From Ligula intestinalis (lineage: Eukaryota; Platyhelminthes; Cestoda; Diphyllobothriidea; Diphyllobothriidae), in the NCBI GenBank assembly GCA_036362985.1, contig JAYGXS010000001.1:38574385-38638384 (forward strand): a stretch of 64,000 nucleotides of DNA. Direction: 5' to 3'. Shown here piece after piece: positions 10,291-21,266 of this stretch; the first letter of the stretch is position 1; every line of letters begins with the position of its first letter. Under the pieces are notes generated by a model. That model was not told the origin of the DNA, ran no database searches, and worked only from the letters and a program-made list of their open reading frames with translations. The translations under genes were made by a program, and so were the position numbers.

Positions 10291-11749
10291 GACCGGCCGT
10301 CTATATGCCAGGGTGGCTTGGTCCGAAGTACCGGCCTGATGACAGTCATTGCATTGAGGTCCTTGTGAGTTGCTCTTAAGAGCCAATGACAAGATGGATT
10401 GAGGCCAACCTACTAATGGAGGCTAGCCTACTAAGGAGGATATATCATTGGACGGATTGAGGTCAGTCCAGTAATGCGGTGTCGCACGCGGACTTGAGTC
10501 ACTTCGCGAGATCAAGCGTTGAAGCGGTTGCGACAATAGAGGCCGGAGACCGAGATTGCCATCACGTGGCCTCGTATTCGGCATGACGCGTTAGGAGGAA
10601 ATCAGGCTGCCAAGTCCCTACAAGTGTTATTTTCCGAGACCACATTTCGGGTGATATTCGAAACAGAATTGAGCAAGAATAGTTACATTCAGGGAATGAA
10701 CTATATACCAACTTTCCAGTTCTGTCAGAGGAAAATGAGGAGCGAAAAACCGCAGAGTGTGGCTATGCCCTTCAAACTTTTCTCATGACTGGAACTAATT
10801 TTCAACTACTGGACTGCCTTGCCCGCTGTACCCAGGACTCTCGTAGAATAAAACTTCAGGATTGAACCGTTATACGAATGCATCTCCTTCATTTAGTTTG
10901 AATAAACAGTTGAACGACAAAAAAGCAATACTGTATCCCTCAAATTGAAGAGAAGTTTTGAAATTTCTGACCAGGCCTTCCATTGTTCTGCTGCTTTTAT
11001 CTTAATGTCCAACGAAAGTCTGTCGAATTCCTAAAAGGAATGGGTGTTTGACAGAGGTTTTCTTATTCTAACTTTGTGGTGTCTGCCTCCATCGTGTTTA
11101 TAAGAAGTCAGGGGTTCCAGTTTGTAGGTTAAGACCGGCGTGAGACAGGTTAGTTTTACCCTTCTGATAGTTGAACTGTGTGAACAGTGAAGAACAATCT
11201 GGTCGTTGCAATGGTAATCCTGTTTAGTCCGAGAGGAACCACGGGTTCAGACATTTGGTGCATGTGCCTGGTCGAGCGGCCGATGGTGCAAAGCTACCAT
11301 CTGAGGAATTAAGACCAAACGCCTCTAAGGCTGAATTCCGTCCAGGGATGCGCAACGATACAATTTGGCCTGCCACGTGGTTGGGCAGATATATTCCTTT
11401 CCAGCCAGGCTTATTTGGATAGGGCCAGCGTGCCCCACTGAACCTGGTCGGTCTAGTAATGTTATGCCAGAGCTGTAACCATAAACACATGCACTGGGCC
11501 ATGGTGTTGTGGGGTCAACACGATATCAAATTGTGGTATGAGCTTGGCAGCACTAAATCGTTTTTAGACGCCTTAATGTTTTGTCGGGGAGACATGAGTA
11601 TTCGAGCAGCTATCACACTGCGAGGTATTGAGTCCTATCCCTACCCGATGTAATGGTTTGAGGCCTTTGAGCCCCATTCATACGGTTCCTGTTCTGTGTT
11701 CTTGTTGTGGTTTACAGAAGGTCGCATCCTTTGCCTTGTGCAGAAGTTG
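10291..11749. other. no gene recognised
   Basis: Contains short degenerate direct repeats around 10390-10480 (GATTGAGGCCAACCTACTAA, then GATTGAGGTCAGTCCAGTAA). No protein-like frame or RNA gene is seen. Confidence 0.4.
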
Positions 11750-11754
11750 ACTGC

Positions 11755-11780
11755 TGTTAAGATGACCGAGCACGTCATCC

Positions 11781-11813
<33 letters not shown>

Positions 11814-12286
11814 GCCTGAGGTCACGTGAGGCCAGTCCGGCGCATACAGGACGGGCCAAGTCAAGCGACCTTCAAAGGGCGGACGTAAGGCTAGGACAAA
11901 GGAGGCATGCGTGAGCGAGACTGCCTTGGAGCCGAGTTGCTGTTATCATTGAGGTCACGTTGAGGGCACATGCACAGGCGTGCGTTAGAGAGTGCGTGCA
12001 GGGCCACTCATGGAGAGCCAATGGGGAGCAATGATGACTGCCCCTTAAATAGCGAGGCTGCGAACAGAACGGCGACTCTGTTGTTGGACACGCTGCCGAC
12101 GACCCGAGACTTCTGTCGAGACGAAACTGACAACAGTAGGCAAACTGCTGGACACATGGAAACAGAGTTGATGCACTAGTAAATCTGGCTGTAAAGTACT
12201 AGCTCTTATCCTATTCCGTCTTCTCTTCCTAACACGTACTGGGGGACATAACCAGTGTTGACACAGGAATACACTCGGATACAACA
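11755..12286 (-). mobile_element. solo LTR, copy A
   Basis: A 532-bp element that starts TGTTGTATCCGAGTG on the minus strand and ends CTTAACA. It is flanked by a perfect 5-bp target duplication, ACTGC, at 11750-11754 and 12287-12291. It is homologous along most of its length to copies B (18617-19175) and C (38319-38886). A CTATTTAAGGGG segment near 12042-12054 (minus sense) may be a TATA-type promoter element. No internal retrotransposon region adjoins it, so it is a solo LTR. A CAGA microsatellite lies inside. Confidence 0.8.
11780..11813 (+). repeat. (CAGA)n microsatellite
   Basis: Eight tandem CAGA units within LTR copy A. It is not present in the other two LTR copies, so it arose after or during divergence of this copy. 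Confidence 0.9.
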
Positions 12287-13118
12287 ACTGCCCCCGACGT
12301 CGCTTAACTGGCACTCAACTCTCATCGGTTGCCCCCCCCCCCCCGAAGGCAGGCTCGACCTAGCGGCCACACCCGGTTCCCACTTCGACTGGCGGACTAA
12401 ACCGGAGGGGGACAACTGGTGTTATGTTTGTTCTCACATCCGGTAACTATGTTCGACTTCCATTTCTACCCCATCCCCTCCCCACTCTCATCACCCCCGA
12501 AACAACATTCACAACAGAAGGGGTGACGTGTAGTCTCATAGGCGGCCTCAGCTAAATAGAGCCCCACTGCCACTAAACAAAATCGTGACCCGAAGTGGAT
12601 TTCGACAGTCTTATTTACGAACAGTCCTGATTACGCTGTACTAGAAAGAGGGGCAAAAACAGGGCCTTAGACAAATGCTGGGATCACGTCCTCCGTGTGC
12701 AAACGACAGCTGGCATATCAACAACTCTGTCCCCACTCACATAGTTCCACCACTGTCTTGAGACAGGATGGACAGAACGTGCTGGTGACCAAGGGGAAGT
12801 GTGAGGCCAGTAATTTCACGGATAACCGTTTCATCAATTCCAAGGTGAAGTTTCGACTGCACCTCGTAGTAGACTACAAGGCAAGCAACCACCCGGTAGG
12901 TTGAATACTGTTCTGCTGAATTTTCCTTCTCAACGCTTTGACTAAAGCAATCAACTGCTCCAGCGTCCGGAAGACCTGTAGACTCCAGATAATAACGTCA
13001 CCGTAGTGACATGGTGTTATCGACTGCGGAATGTGATCCATTCTAACACCTTGCACATTCTCGGATGCGCCCGTCGTCAACACCAAGACTGGTATAAGTA
13101 GAACGACACAGATAGCAG
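12287..13118. other. no gene recognised
   Basis: Includes a 13-nt C run at 12332-12344. Overlapping frames on both strands (12206-12446, 12695-13086) are unsupported. The last part may be the 5' end of the LINE relic, but I cannot align it. Confidence 0.4.
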
Positions 13119-14990
13119 TTGCCTACTGGCCGAAAAGAAGCCAAGGCACAACATGTACATGAACTGCTGAACCGACACCGAAAAATTGGCCTTATTCGGG
13201 TGCATTACAGCATCGGTTTTAGGGAATGCGGGGTGCCTAGATGGCCCACGAAGCTAAAAAATCCAAATTTATGCAGTTCACGTCGAACGGCAAAATACTG
13301 TCAACTGCAACAAGACCATATGTGGCAATCGCTGTATGAAGGCGACCCGCCGTTGCTCAGCTCCGATGGATCGACACATCTGAAAGGCAAATCGAAAATT
13401 CTGAAAGCTAGGCCGAGCACTTCAGAGGCATGCTCAAACGCCCATCAACAGTCTCCGATGCTGCCATTGATCGGTTCCAAAGCGTAAACGAACAACGACC
13501 TGGATATCCCACCTTCTCTACCAAAAACCAGACGAACCTTGCAACAACTCTCCAACGGGAAAGCATCGGGATCCATCGCGATTCCGGCTAAAATCTACAG
13601 TCACGGTGGACCCCGGCTGCTAGAGAAAATCACAACGATATTTCACGAGATATGCCGCCAAAAGCAAATCCCGTGGAATCCTGTGGACATGAACATCGTC
13701 CATCCCTGCAAGCAGAAAGTGAATTGGCAACGCCGTGATAATCGCAGAGGCCTCTCGCTGCTCAACATTGGCAGAAGGATAATCGTCCACATTTTTTCAA
13801 TTGCCCTAAGGATCACCTAAAATGCAGTTTTTCCCGGAAAGGCAAAGTTGCTTCCAATGATACCGTGGAACAGCTAGGAAGCACATTCCTGAAACACGAA
13901 AGTTTTTGACAAGGTAACTCAATAGATAGTCAAAGCTGGCCGCGCCTTCGTCCGAATGCAAGCTTGCGTGTAGAATCGCGACGGCCTTCAGCCTATACCA
14001 GACTGCAGACATACAAGGTCTTCCTCTTGACCGCACTCATGCATGGAATAGAGACTTGGACCGTCTACTCCAACCAAGCTAGGAAGCTCAGGCACTTCCA
14101 TCTTAGATGCCTCTACAGAAAACTTAAGCTGAGATGACAGGAGTGGATTCCAAATATAGAATTTCTGGAGCGGACTGGAATGCTCAGCATTCATGCCATG
14201 CTGCGATAACTGCAATTGTGATGAGGCAGTCACCTAGCGATAATAGAACGAAGTGCGTATGCCCAAACGTTCTTCTTCGGAGTCACTGCTACGGGTTCTC
14301 GCCGACACAGGGGAAAATTATGACGCTACAAGGACACATTGAAGCATTCTCCGAAGCTCTTCTGAATGAACATGGAGACCTACGAGGACCTCACGCAGGG
14401 CAGACCAGTCTGGTGAGGAGCGGTGAAGACTGGTGCAGCAAGTTACGAAACTAAGTCACTGCCAAAGCCTTAAGGTGGCTTGCATGTCAAAAGCACCACG
14501 ACATTAACATCCAGGATTTCCACGCTGCCAAAGACCATTTCACGCGCAGATCGGGCTCGTAGGACTACTGCAGATGCAATGAGGCAGCAGTCTGAAAACC
14601 TCAACTGCTGAATCCACAAACGTCTCCTATCGTTCCCCTGCCCCCACTCACACTTAACCCTAGCAATGGCCGCAATGTTGTCGGTGATCACACTCCTGCT
14701 GCCCCAATGCCCTCCATCGCCGATAACATTACCCTCGCCACAACCCCTGGAGCGTCGACGATGGCAGCAATTACGACCATCACCCAAACCACAGCGTCTG
14801 CCACTTCCACCGCCGGTGAGATAACTTCCGATGCCCTTTTAACAACTGTCCTCAGCACCACTTCCAGCAATGTGGGCTTTATCCCCAAATTTCGTCAGTA
14901 TAATCGCACTTTCACCTCGTGCAATGGCTCAGTCAGCCACTCGCACAGCCATCACACTGCGACCTTGCACCAGGAGCCATGATTTAGACT
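13119..14990 (+). mobile_element. non-LTR retrotransposon (LINE) relic with C2H2-like remnants
   Basis: Translation in shifting frames gives LQQLSNGKASGSIAIPAKIY, then LEKITTIFHEICRQ and RRDNRRGLSLLNIG: the fingers of a LINE reverse transcriptase. The text then jumps at about 13830 to EQLGSTFLKHES, which is normally past the palm, so the catalytic FADD/YADD region is deleted. Next come ETWTVYSNQARKLRHFHL, LERTGMLSIHAMLR and DLTQGRPVW: the RT thumb and C-terminal part. From about 14520 CQRPFHAQIGLVG resembles a degenerate zinc-finger half, followed by a Thr/Ser/Pro-rich segment (14707-14960) and TFTSCNGSVSHSHSHH. Many stops and frameshifts. The layout recalls the abundant tapeworm LINEs of RTE/Jockey-like type; clade not assignable by eye. 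Confidence 0.7.
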
Positions 14991-15074
14991 CGGGGCACCC
15001 TCCCCAACCGTTCTTGCTGCCCACGCACATTCGCATATCGCAGAAGGTTAACTGCGATCTTCCGACCATGGTTA

Positions 15075-15180
15075 CTTAGTGCAGAAGAGAAGCCCATAAA
15101 AGCCAGAGTAGTAGGAAGAATTTATTGTATACACAAGGGAGAGGAAAATAGATGAGAGTAGATTGACTTGGATAGTTCAC
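15075..15180 (-). repeat. R1 repeat copy
   Basis: The complement reads TTTCCTCTCCCTTGTGTATA, then CAATAAATTC and TTCCTACTACTCTGGCTTTT. This aligns with the first half of R1. It lies directly after the LINE relic. Confidence 0.5.
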
Positions 15181-15654
15181 GACCAGCAGGAGAGCCAACC
15201 GCGATCCAAGTGCGGTTTTCAGCAGCAGCCGCAACGATAACGGGCATTGTCTGGTTGCCTCAAAGGTTATTGGCCGGAAAGACTGCAACGACCATGGCAT
15301 GCATGCGTCCTTTTCATCACTGAGAGAGGCTAGCCTTTGAGGAATCGGATTGGCTGTTTCCGAGGTCGCCTAAGGGCAGAAGTACTCGTTAGCGGCACCG
15401 AGGCTTCGGACATGCTCGCCTATGTGCAGTGAGTCACCAAACGCATACCGCATGGGCCTGTAGTGATCCAACTTGGAGTACACGTGCACTAACGGCTGCT
15501 TGCAAGTGCCTACCTAAGTTTATCCAGTCTGGCCAATCACCTTCAAGAATTACGCACGCAGAACCTCACTGTGAGGACTGCCCCGCTCATACTACTTCGA
15601 AAACTGGCCCCTTGTGAATGGCTGTGCACTTGGTCAACTGTCAACTTTGAAATA

Positions 15655-15775
15655 CTACCTTCTAACTCTGCACAGAATTCACTATTCGTCCCATCTGGCA
15701 TCTCGTTTCTTCTCTTTTTTCCCTACGTAACTGGGCCTGAAGATGGCAATGGCAAAGGTTTAACCTATCAGCCTA
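15655..15775 (+). repeat. R1 repeat copy
   Basis: Blocks CTGCACAGAATTCACTATTC, TTTCTTCTCTTTTTTCCC, AACTGGGCCTGAAGAT and AAAGGTTTAACC occur in R1 order. It lies about 480 bp from an inverted copy, and the pair is about 0.5 kb across. Confidence 0.5.
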
Positions 15776-16034
15776 GGTCACTGCGAGAGACCCGGTAGGG
15801 CCTCTGTGTAGCCCTGCGGAAGAGCACTGCTGGTCAGACCGTATTACCATACCTCTCTTCATCAGCATACATCCACAAACAACATCACACGTTAAAAGCA
15901 CGTAAACCGCACCTCCCACGCAATTGGGAAGTGTGTTCTTCGGATCCTTCTTTAGCTGGCTTTTTTGCTATATTTGTGATCAGAGCGTGAGACAATCGCG
16001 GTACGCCAAGATTCGTGACTGGGAAGTTTGCCAA

Positions 16035-16195
16035 CCAAAACCTCACAGTCAGCCCAGTGTGTTTTTGTGTGGACTGACAGTTGGGTCATAATAGCTCCTT
16101 CTTAATGCGGCCTGTATGGCACTTCTGTTCAGTGGGTTCAGAGCCCATGTGGTGGGTAGTATAGGGGTGTGTTTATCGAGGCATTACGGTCCTCC
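16035..16195 (+). repeat. R4 repeat copy
   Basis: GTCAGCCCAGTGTGTTTTTG and AATAGCTCCTTCTTAATGCG also occur, diverged, at 37480-37600 (GTCAGACCAGTGTGTGTC and AATAGCTCCTTCTTAATGTG). The element type is unknown. In this copy R1 follows directly in the opposite sense. Confidence 0.5.
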
Positions 16196-16204
16196 GGGCC
16201 CGGT

Positions 16205-16290
16205 ACCTTAGAAGAAGAGAAGAGGTGAGAAGCTAGAGTGGTAGGAACAGTTTATTCTGTACAGAAGGAATGGAAAATGTGAAAAAAGAG
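16205..16290 (-). repeat. R1 repeat copy
   Basis: The complement reads TCCATTCCTTCTGTACAGAA, then TAAACTGTTCCTACCACTCT and TCTCACCTCTTCTC. This is one of the clearer R1 copies. Confidence 0.55.
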
Positions 16291-17689
16291 ATTTGACTGA
16301 CAGCATAGCGCACACTCGTAGGCTGGCGGGTGGTGTCTGAAATTATGTGAGACGAAACCCATCGCCGCGCCAGCCGGCTGCGTCTTCTATCATCGCCTGT
16401 TTTCTGGCCGTTGTTCTGACATCCGGGTGAAGACGAAGAAGGGGATGGAATAAGGTAGATGGAGCGCAAGTCTACTAGCACTGGTCGAAATTGATGGTAG
16501 AACTTTCACATGTGCACCCCTCGAAGGGCAACAGGGATGTTAGATCGAAGGCTGGCAGGATGCGCTCGAATGTCGCACATGGGGGCAGTGATGGCTGGTG
16601 GATGCTCACCTCACGCCAGCCACCTGGCTTCTGGCCCTCCTGACTCGCTCATGAAACCAGATATAGATTGGGGAGGGAGAGAGGGTGCGTGAGATGCAGC
16701 GCAAGTCAACTATCACCGAAACGTCCTTGATATAGCATTTAAGCACACCATGGATGTCGTCGAACCGAACGTTCTAATCCTCGCGTGTCACCATAACTGG
16801 TTACTCGCGAGCAATCTGTAACTCACGCTGTGTTGTTGACTTGGAATTGTTTTCGCGCCATCCAGGCCTTGTTGACCCAGCTCTCCGACAAGCTATTTGT
16901 CTTGTTATAGCTGCCAACAAAGAAACCTAAATAGTCCTGAGAATTGGCAATCACAGCTGACGACCGCTGATAGGCTTCGTCCTTTGTTTGGGTCAGCAGA
17001 TATCAGGCCTGACGCAGCAGCTTCAGCCCGTCTCAGCCTGCTACCGCGACACACACACACACATACACAAACACTGTCGCCTACGTGTGCATGCGTAACC
17101 TGGACCTGTTCAAACGTGATTACCTAGGCCATCGGGGTGGATCTCGGATTATGTGCTGACGGTGTTTGACCTTAGCCAGCAAACCTGAAATTCTGGTGGG
17201 TTAAGTTCACTTTTTGTGGGCCACGAAACCTGCCTGAATCATGCACTTTCCAGTCATATTTGGAAATGTGAAAGAAAAGAGTACGCAGTACTTTCTTTGC
17301 AGTGGGAAATTGCTTGTGTGAGAACGATAATCCCTAGCAGAAAACTATTCAATTCTACGTGCATGCCAGCAATGCTACCCAAATTGCTGCAAGCTGTCGG
17401 TTAACTGAGCATACAAATGCCAACAGCGCCAAAATATTTCTGAGTCATAGTGCCACCTGGTTTTTGAAGCAATTACTCAATCAAAAGACTGAATCGTAGG
17501 TTGAGATACGACCTCCTCAAAAAGTACAAGGGGTGCGGCATGCCAATAAAGTCCGTTTTGAGCACAGTTGGTTGTGGAGCTGCAGCATTGGCGCTCAATG
17601 TTAGTCCTCCTGATGCCGTCAGAATGGGAGTGGTTCACGATGATGCCAGAACAAAATATATCCAGCAATGAATGAAAATGTTCGTGTTA
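16291..17689. other. no gene recognised
   Basis: GATGCAGCGCAAGTCAACTA near 16692 recurs as GATGGAGCGCAAGTCTACTA near 16458 and as GATGCAATGCAAGCCTCTTA near 56627, so a low-copy repeat is present. A CA-rich microsatellite lies at 17050-17074. No protein-like frame. Confidence 0.4.
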
Positions 17690-18215
17690 CAGGTATTTGC
17701 ATGGATATAAAAGAAGACTTGATGAGCATCGGAGCAATTGGCAGTCTGATGCCAACTCCGTAAACAGACATCTAGATCTTACGGCGGCCTACAAAGTCCT
17801 ACGCCACTATGTGAGCAAAGGACAGAATAGGGCCAAACCGAATGTAATAATTGCAAACAAAGAGTAGAAGAGCACTCTACGATGAACCGGCCTGAAGAGG
17901 AGGAAAGATCACCAGGACCCTCTACCGTGGGGACAAGGCGCTACCTTCATTGCTGTTTATGATCCCAAATACTCTCCGTCTTAATTAATGGTTAATTAGT
18001 GTATACCCCTATAATTGTTCCCCATCCCTTAAGGTTGCTGTTTGGTAACCCTTTACGACCTGATGACCTCTGACAGCTAATTGGTCTATGCCCATTATTA
18101 TTACCCCCCTTTTTGTTGCTTCTTCTTATATCTGAAGATAGACTCTTGTAAGGGTTCACATGGACAAGCAAGTGGATCCAGTGCTCCACAAATCTTCTTC
18201 CTTATCCATATTTAG
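17690..18215. mobile_element. P2-ended element, probable
   Basis: ACAGGTATTTGCATGGATAT at the left (17691) resembles the sequence just outside the left arm of cassette 4 (CCAGGTATTTGCATGGATAA at 48706). At the right, 17985-18215 carries on the minus strand TATGGATAAGGAAGAAGA and, about 50 bp later, ACAAGAGTCTATCTTCAGAT, in the order seen in P2 ends. The interior carries no recognisable endonuclease. This is an inference from partial ends. Confidence 0.4.
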
Positions 18216-18239
18216 CAATTTTGGAGGTAGATAGTCGAT

Positions 18240-18445
18240 CTACCGCATGGGTAGGGTTACAAGTACCCCCAGTGACATTGCGTTAAAGGTTAGCAGTGTT
18301 ATGGTTGGGTAAGAGTTAGCGCTATGGGTATGGTTTGAAGTTGGTAGGTTGCTATTTTTAGCGTTAGAAAGGTTACCTTTAGTGTCCAAATGAGGACTAA
18401 GGTCAGGCTTAGTGTTTAAGTCAGAATACAGCAGCTCAAACACAA
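18240..18445 (-). repeat. degenerate GTTAG-rich repeat
   Basis: A run of variants of GGTTAGGGTT-like words (GGTTAGCAGTGTTATGGTTG, GAGTTAGCGC, GCGTTAGAAAGGTTACC). Similar sequence lies at 27450-27590, 35290-35340 and 62800-62880. It is not an exact telomere repeat. Confidence 0.5.
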
Positions 18446-18616
18446 TTGTGAGTCATAGGAAGTAGCTGAGAAAAAGGAGACGTGACCGCTGCGGCAAGAA
18501 CTTTATTCGCCTGACGTTTAGCGTTCCAGCTCGATACCATTTTCTGAGACAGCATCAGATAGTTGTAGTTCATACACGGAGCGTTTATAGGATGCATTTG
18601 CCATGTTACTGCATAC

Positions 18617-19175
18617 TGTTATAACCTTGTGTGTTCCTGTATCAACACAGGTTATGTCCCCACGTTACGTGTTAGGAGGAAAAGGCAGAACAAAAGTGCA
18701 GAAAGTACTTAACTGTCACGAGTTCTGCTTGCACATCAGCGTTGTCTTCCCTCTGCCCGCCAGCAGCGTGTCCCCTGCCATCGGTAGCTCTTCTCGGCCA
18801 ACAGCAGCTCTTATTGATAGCAGCAGAATTTCGGATCGTCGGAAGCGTGTCTCGGTAACAGAGTTCCGTGTCTCCCTGCAGCAGAATGCCCAACTGCTCA
18901 CAGACTCGCTATTTAAGGGCCAGTAGTCATTGTTCCCTATTGGCCCTCCACGAGTGACCTCTACAGACGCTTGGCGCGCGTGCTTTGCCCCTCGCCAGGC
19001 ATGACCTCACGGAAGGCAGACCCTGGTCCGAGATTGCCCTTTTGTGCTCGCGTGTTGGCCTTTCAAGGTCGCTCTCTTTGCCCGCTCTGCATCCATCGAT
19101 TGCCTGTTCAAATCCTTTGTTCTAGTGCCCTCAGGACAGCCCGAGTTATGACTCTTGTGTTGGGCCCTCCTAACA
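18617..19175 (+). mobile_element. solo LTR, copy B
   Basis: A 559-bp element starting TGTTATAACC and ending CCTCCTAACA. The flanking 5-mers are CATAC (18612-18616) and CATAT (19176-19180), an imperfect target duplication. CTATTTAAGGGCC at 18909-18921 is a TATA-like site that also occurs in copy A and, as CATATTGAAGGGCC, in copy C. It is inserted in a GIY-YIG cassette. The frames inside are not retrotransposon genes. Confidence 0.75.
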
Positions 19176-19199
19176 CATATACATTACTTATTTTGGCTA

Positions 19200-19345
19200 A
19201 ATCACTCTGGGAGCACGCAGATGAGCACATTTTCAAAGACCAATGCCGGTGAGCCAGTTGGCCGTGCAAACTCGGCAGAAAAACCTCCAACACGAGTGAT
19301 GAAAGGTCAGCAGATAACGACCCTGTTACGACCCACGCCTGGTAC
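19200..19345 (+). pseudogene. GIY-YIG element C-terminal relic
   Basis: The plus strand reads LNHSGSTQM, then SKTNAGEPVGRANSAEKPPT. This aligns with LNLAKASRHL and ANTGEPDGRAIITPKPTARD in cassette 3 (45200-45330). The nuclease core is absent; it should lie where the LTR now sits or has been lost. Confidence 0.5.
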
Positions 19346-19760
19346 TTTTATTTGCACGAACCTGTTCCCCAAGAGCCCGTAAGAGCAAGACAGAGAGAAG
19401 ACCAGTCGGCCAACGAGAGAGAGTTTACTCATACAGAGCACGTTAAAGTACGTCAGTGCAAGTCCGCGCAAGTCAAGTCAGACACCGGGCGCACGTACTT
19501 TAAAGGGAACGCGAGAGACATCGTCCGACAAGGGAGGAGGAATCGATAGTCACATCGCGCTCTCATGGCAACTGTGAGATGAATACCCATGGGAATGGGC
19601 ACATTCTCAACAGACCCACATGCCAGCCAGCAAGCAAATAGCGCACTTGAAGGCCGTAAATTGTCAAAGTTGTGCACTAGCACAGGGTCGGCATCCTGTA
19701 AATACTGTAACTCCTAGTGTACAGATTATCCGTATCGGAGGCATTTGTGTTTAAGTTAGT

Positions 19761-21266
19761 ACTTGATAATATTCACATCTCCTTTAATTGTTCTGATTGT
19801 ATTAAAATATTATATTTTCATGTCGTGCGGTTGAACTTTATGCATGTGGTAAGAACATGTGCTCAGCTTCGTCCGTAAAAGTGCTAAAATCCTCCCTGGC
19901 AGCAAAATAAACACATAAGCTGAACTCCAATCGCTCTCACGACTCCATCGATCGCTACATACAAACTTTAAAGGAAAACCTATTTGAGTATAAAGCGAAA
20001 TTCAAAGCAAAACGCATTTTTTTTTCAAAGTGTGGAATTAGCTGCCACAAAGCGTGGTTGAAGGCGTGCCCGGAAGACTGTATGGGTTAGCCACAGCATA
20101 CGATAAGTGCATAGACGGCTGATCTACAGGTTTAAAATTGGTCTTGTCCCATTGACTGCTCACTACTAGCTTCTGTTCATTTTTTACCCGCCTTGCCCAA
20201 TGAGTAACTGAGAGAATATTTTGTCGAAAATGTCTCCAGTAAGAAAAGTTACTAGGCTAACTACGCCTGTGCTTTGAAGCCAGGATATCATTTTGCTTGT
20301 TTGCGTTGGTATAACTTCAAACGAAATCACTGTCTTTACCTTGTCCTACTAAGAAGGAGGAAAAAGATAAAGAGAGAGAGAGAGACACCTTGGCCAAAAG
20401 TTCTGTTTTTCGCGGTAATTAATCATATTCATACTGCCTTGGGAGGCATCTCTCTGACAGGCTACTTGGTGTGAGCGTCCAGCCACAATTACTTGGTTGT
20501 GCTTTGGTCTCGTAACAATAACCCACGACGAGATGTGTCAGACCCCCATACAAGCGAAAAGACAAATCTACTTGCCAGTTGTGAAGAAGAAAATTCGATG
20601 GTAGGTCAGAAATTTCATTTGCGTGATGGTTTGGACAGGAGGAGGCATGGTGACACACAGAGGCGGCTTCGGTCGTGCCAACCACCTGGGCCCATTCCTG
20701 TCTTCGGTTCTCTTGACTGTATCTTGACACCGGCTACAGGTGAGTCAGAGAAGAGAGAGTGCAGTAGATGCTGTCAAAGTCACCGTCCATGCACTATCTT
20801 GTTATGCAGCATATGCTGAGCATAATCTGAATCTATGGTTGAACTGTCGTGTCTGTGGTATTCGCAGACGTGTCCTCAACCCCCGTTCGTTGCCCTTCGA
20901 CTACATTTGACCGTGCTATTATGAAGTGGTGGATGCGTTGAAGTCCTCGCTTATATAGCCTCCTTCACTGCACACAATGGACAGTGAAGGTCCATGAAAC
21001 CGCTTGTAAGACAAATCATCTCCTCTGATTGACCTCTCCAGATGGCAGACGAAGGATCTCTATACATCTGAGCTAAACGTTTTGCTCGAGGTGTTTCCGT
21101 GTAGCCGTCGTTTGTTGAATGCAACTCCCACGAACCATTGCAGCTACATTTACCCATAAGTTCTCTTGTTAGAAAAAGGAAAGGTCTATCATATTAAGTT
21201 ATGAGCATCTGCAATTTTTTCAGCTGAAAAATTGTTTCAAGACATGATCGCTACTATTTACGTTTT
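19761..21266. other. mostly unannotated, possible LINE tail
   Basis: At 20030-20080 one frame reads VWN, a stop, then LPQSVVEGVPGRL. This recalls the WNxLPxxVV motif near the C-terminus of CR1-like LINE proteins; weak. A GA microsatellite lies at 20369-20385. No other feature is supported. Confidence 0.3.

Larger units (their letters stand above)
18480..19760 (+). mobile_element. GIY-YIG cassette split by LTR copy B
   Basis: The left end (18490-18540) is P1: CAAGAACTTTATTCGCCTGA, then CGTTTAGCGTTCC. An LTR interrupts it at 18617-19175. After the LTR an endonuclease C-terminal stretch resumes on the plus strand. Near 19690-19720 TCCTGTAAATACTGTAACTC matches the complement of the P1 interior seen at 25118-25145. 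Removing the LTR leaves about 0.7 kb, similar to cassette 1. Boundaries are approximate. Confidence 0.5.

Noticed and set aside
18603..18926. 107-codon open frame
   Set aside because: It lies inside solo LTR copy B, and homologous LTR copies do not keep the frame.
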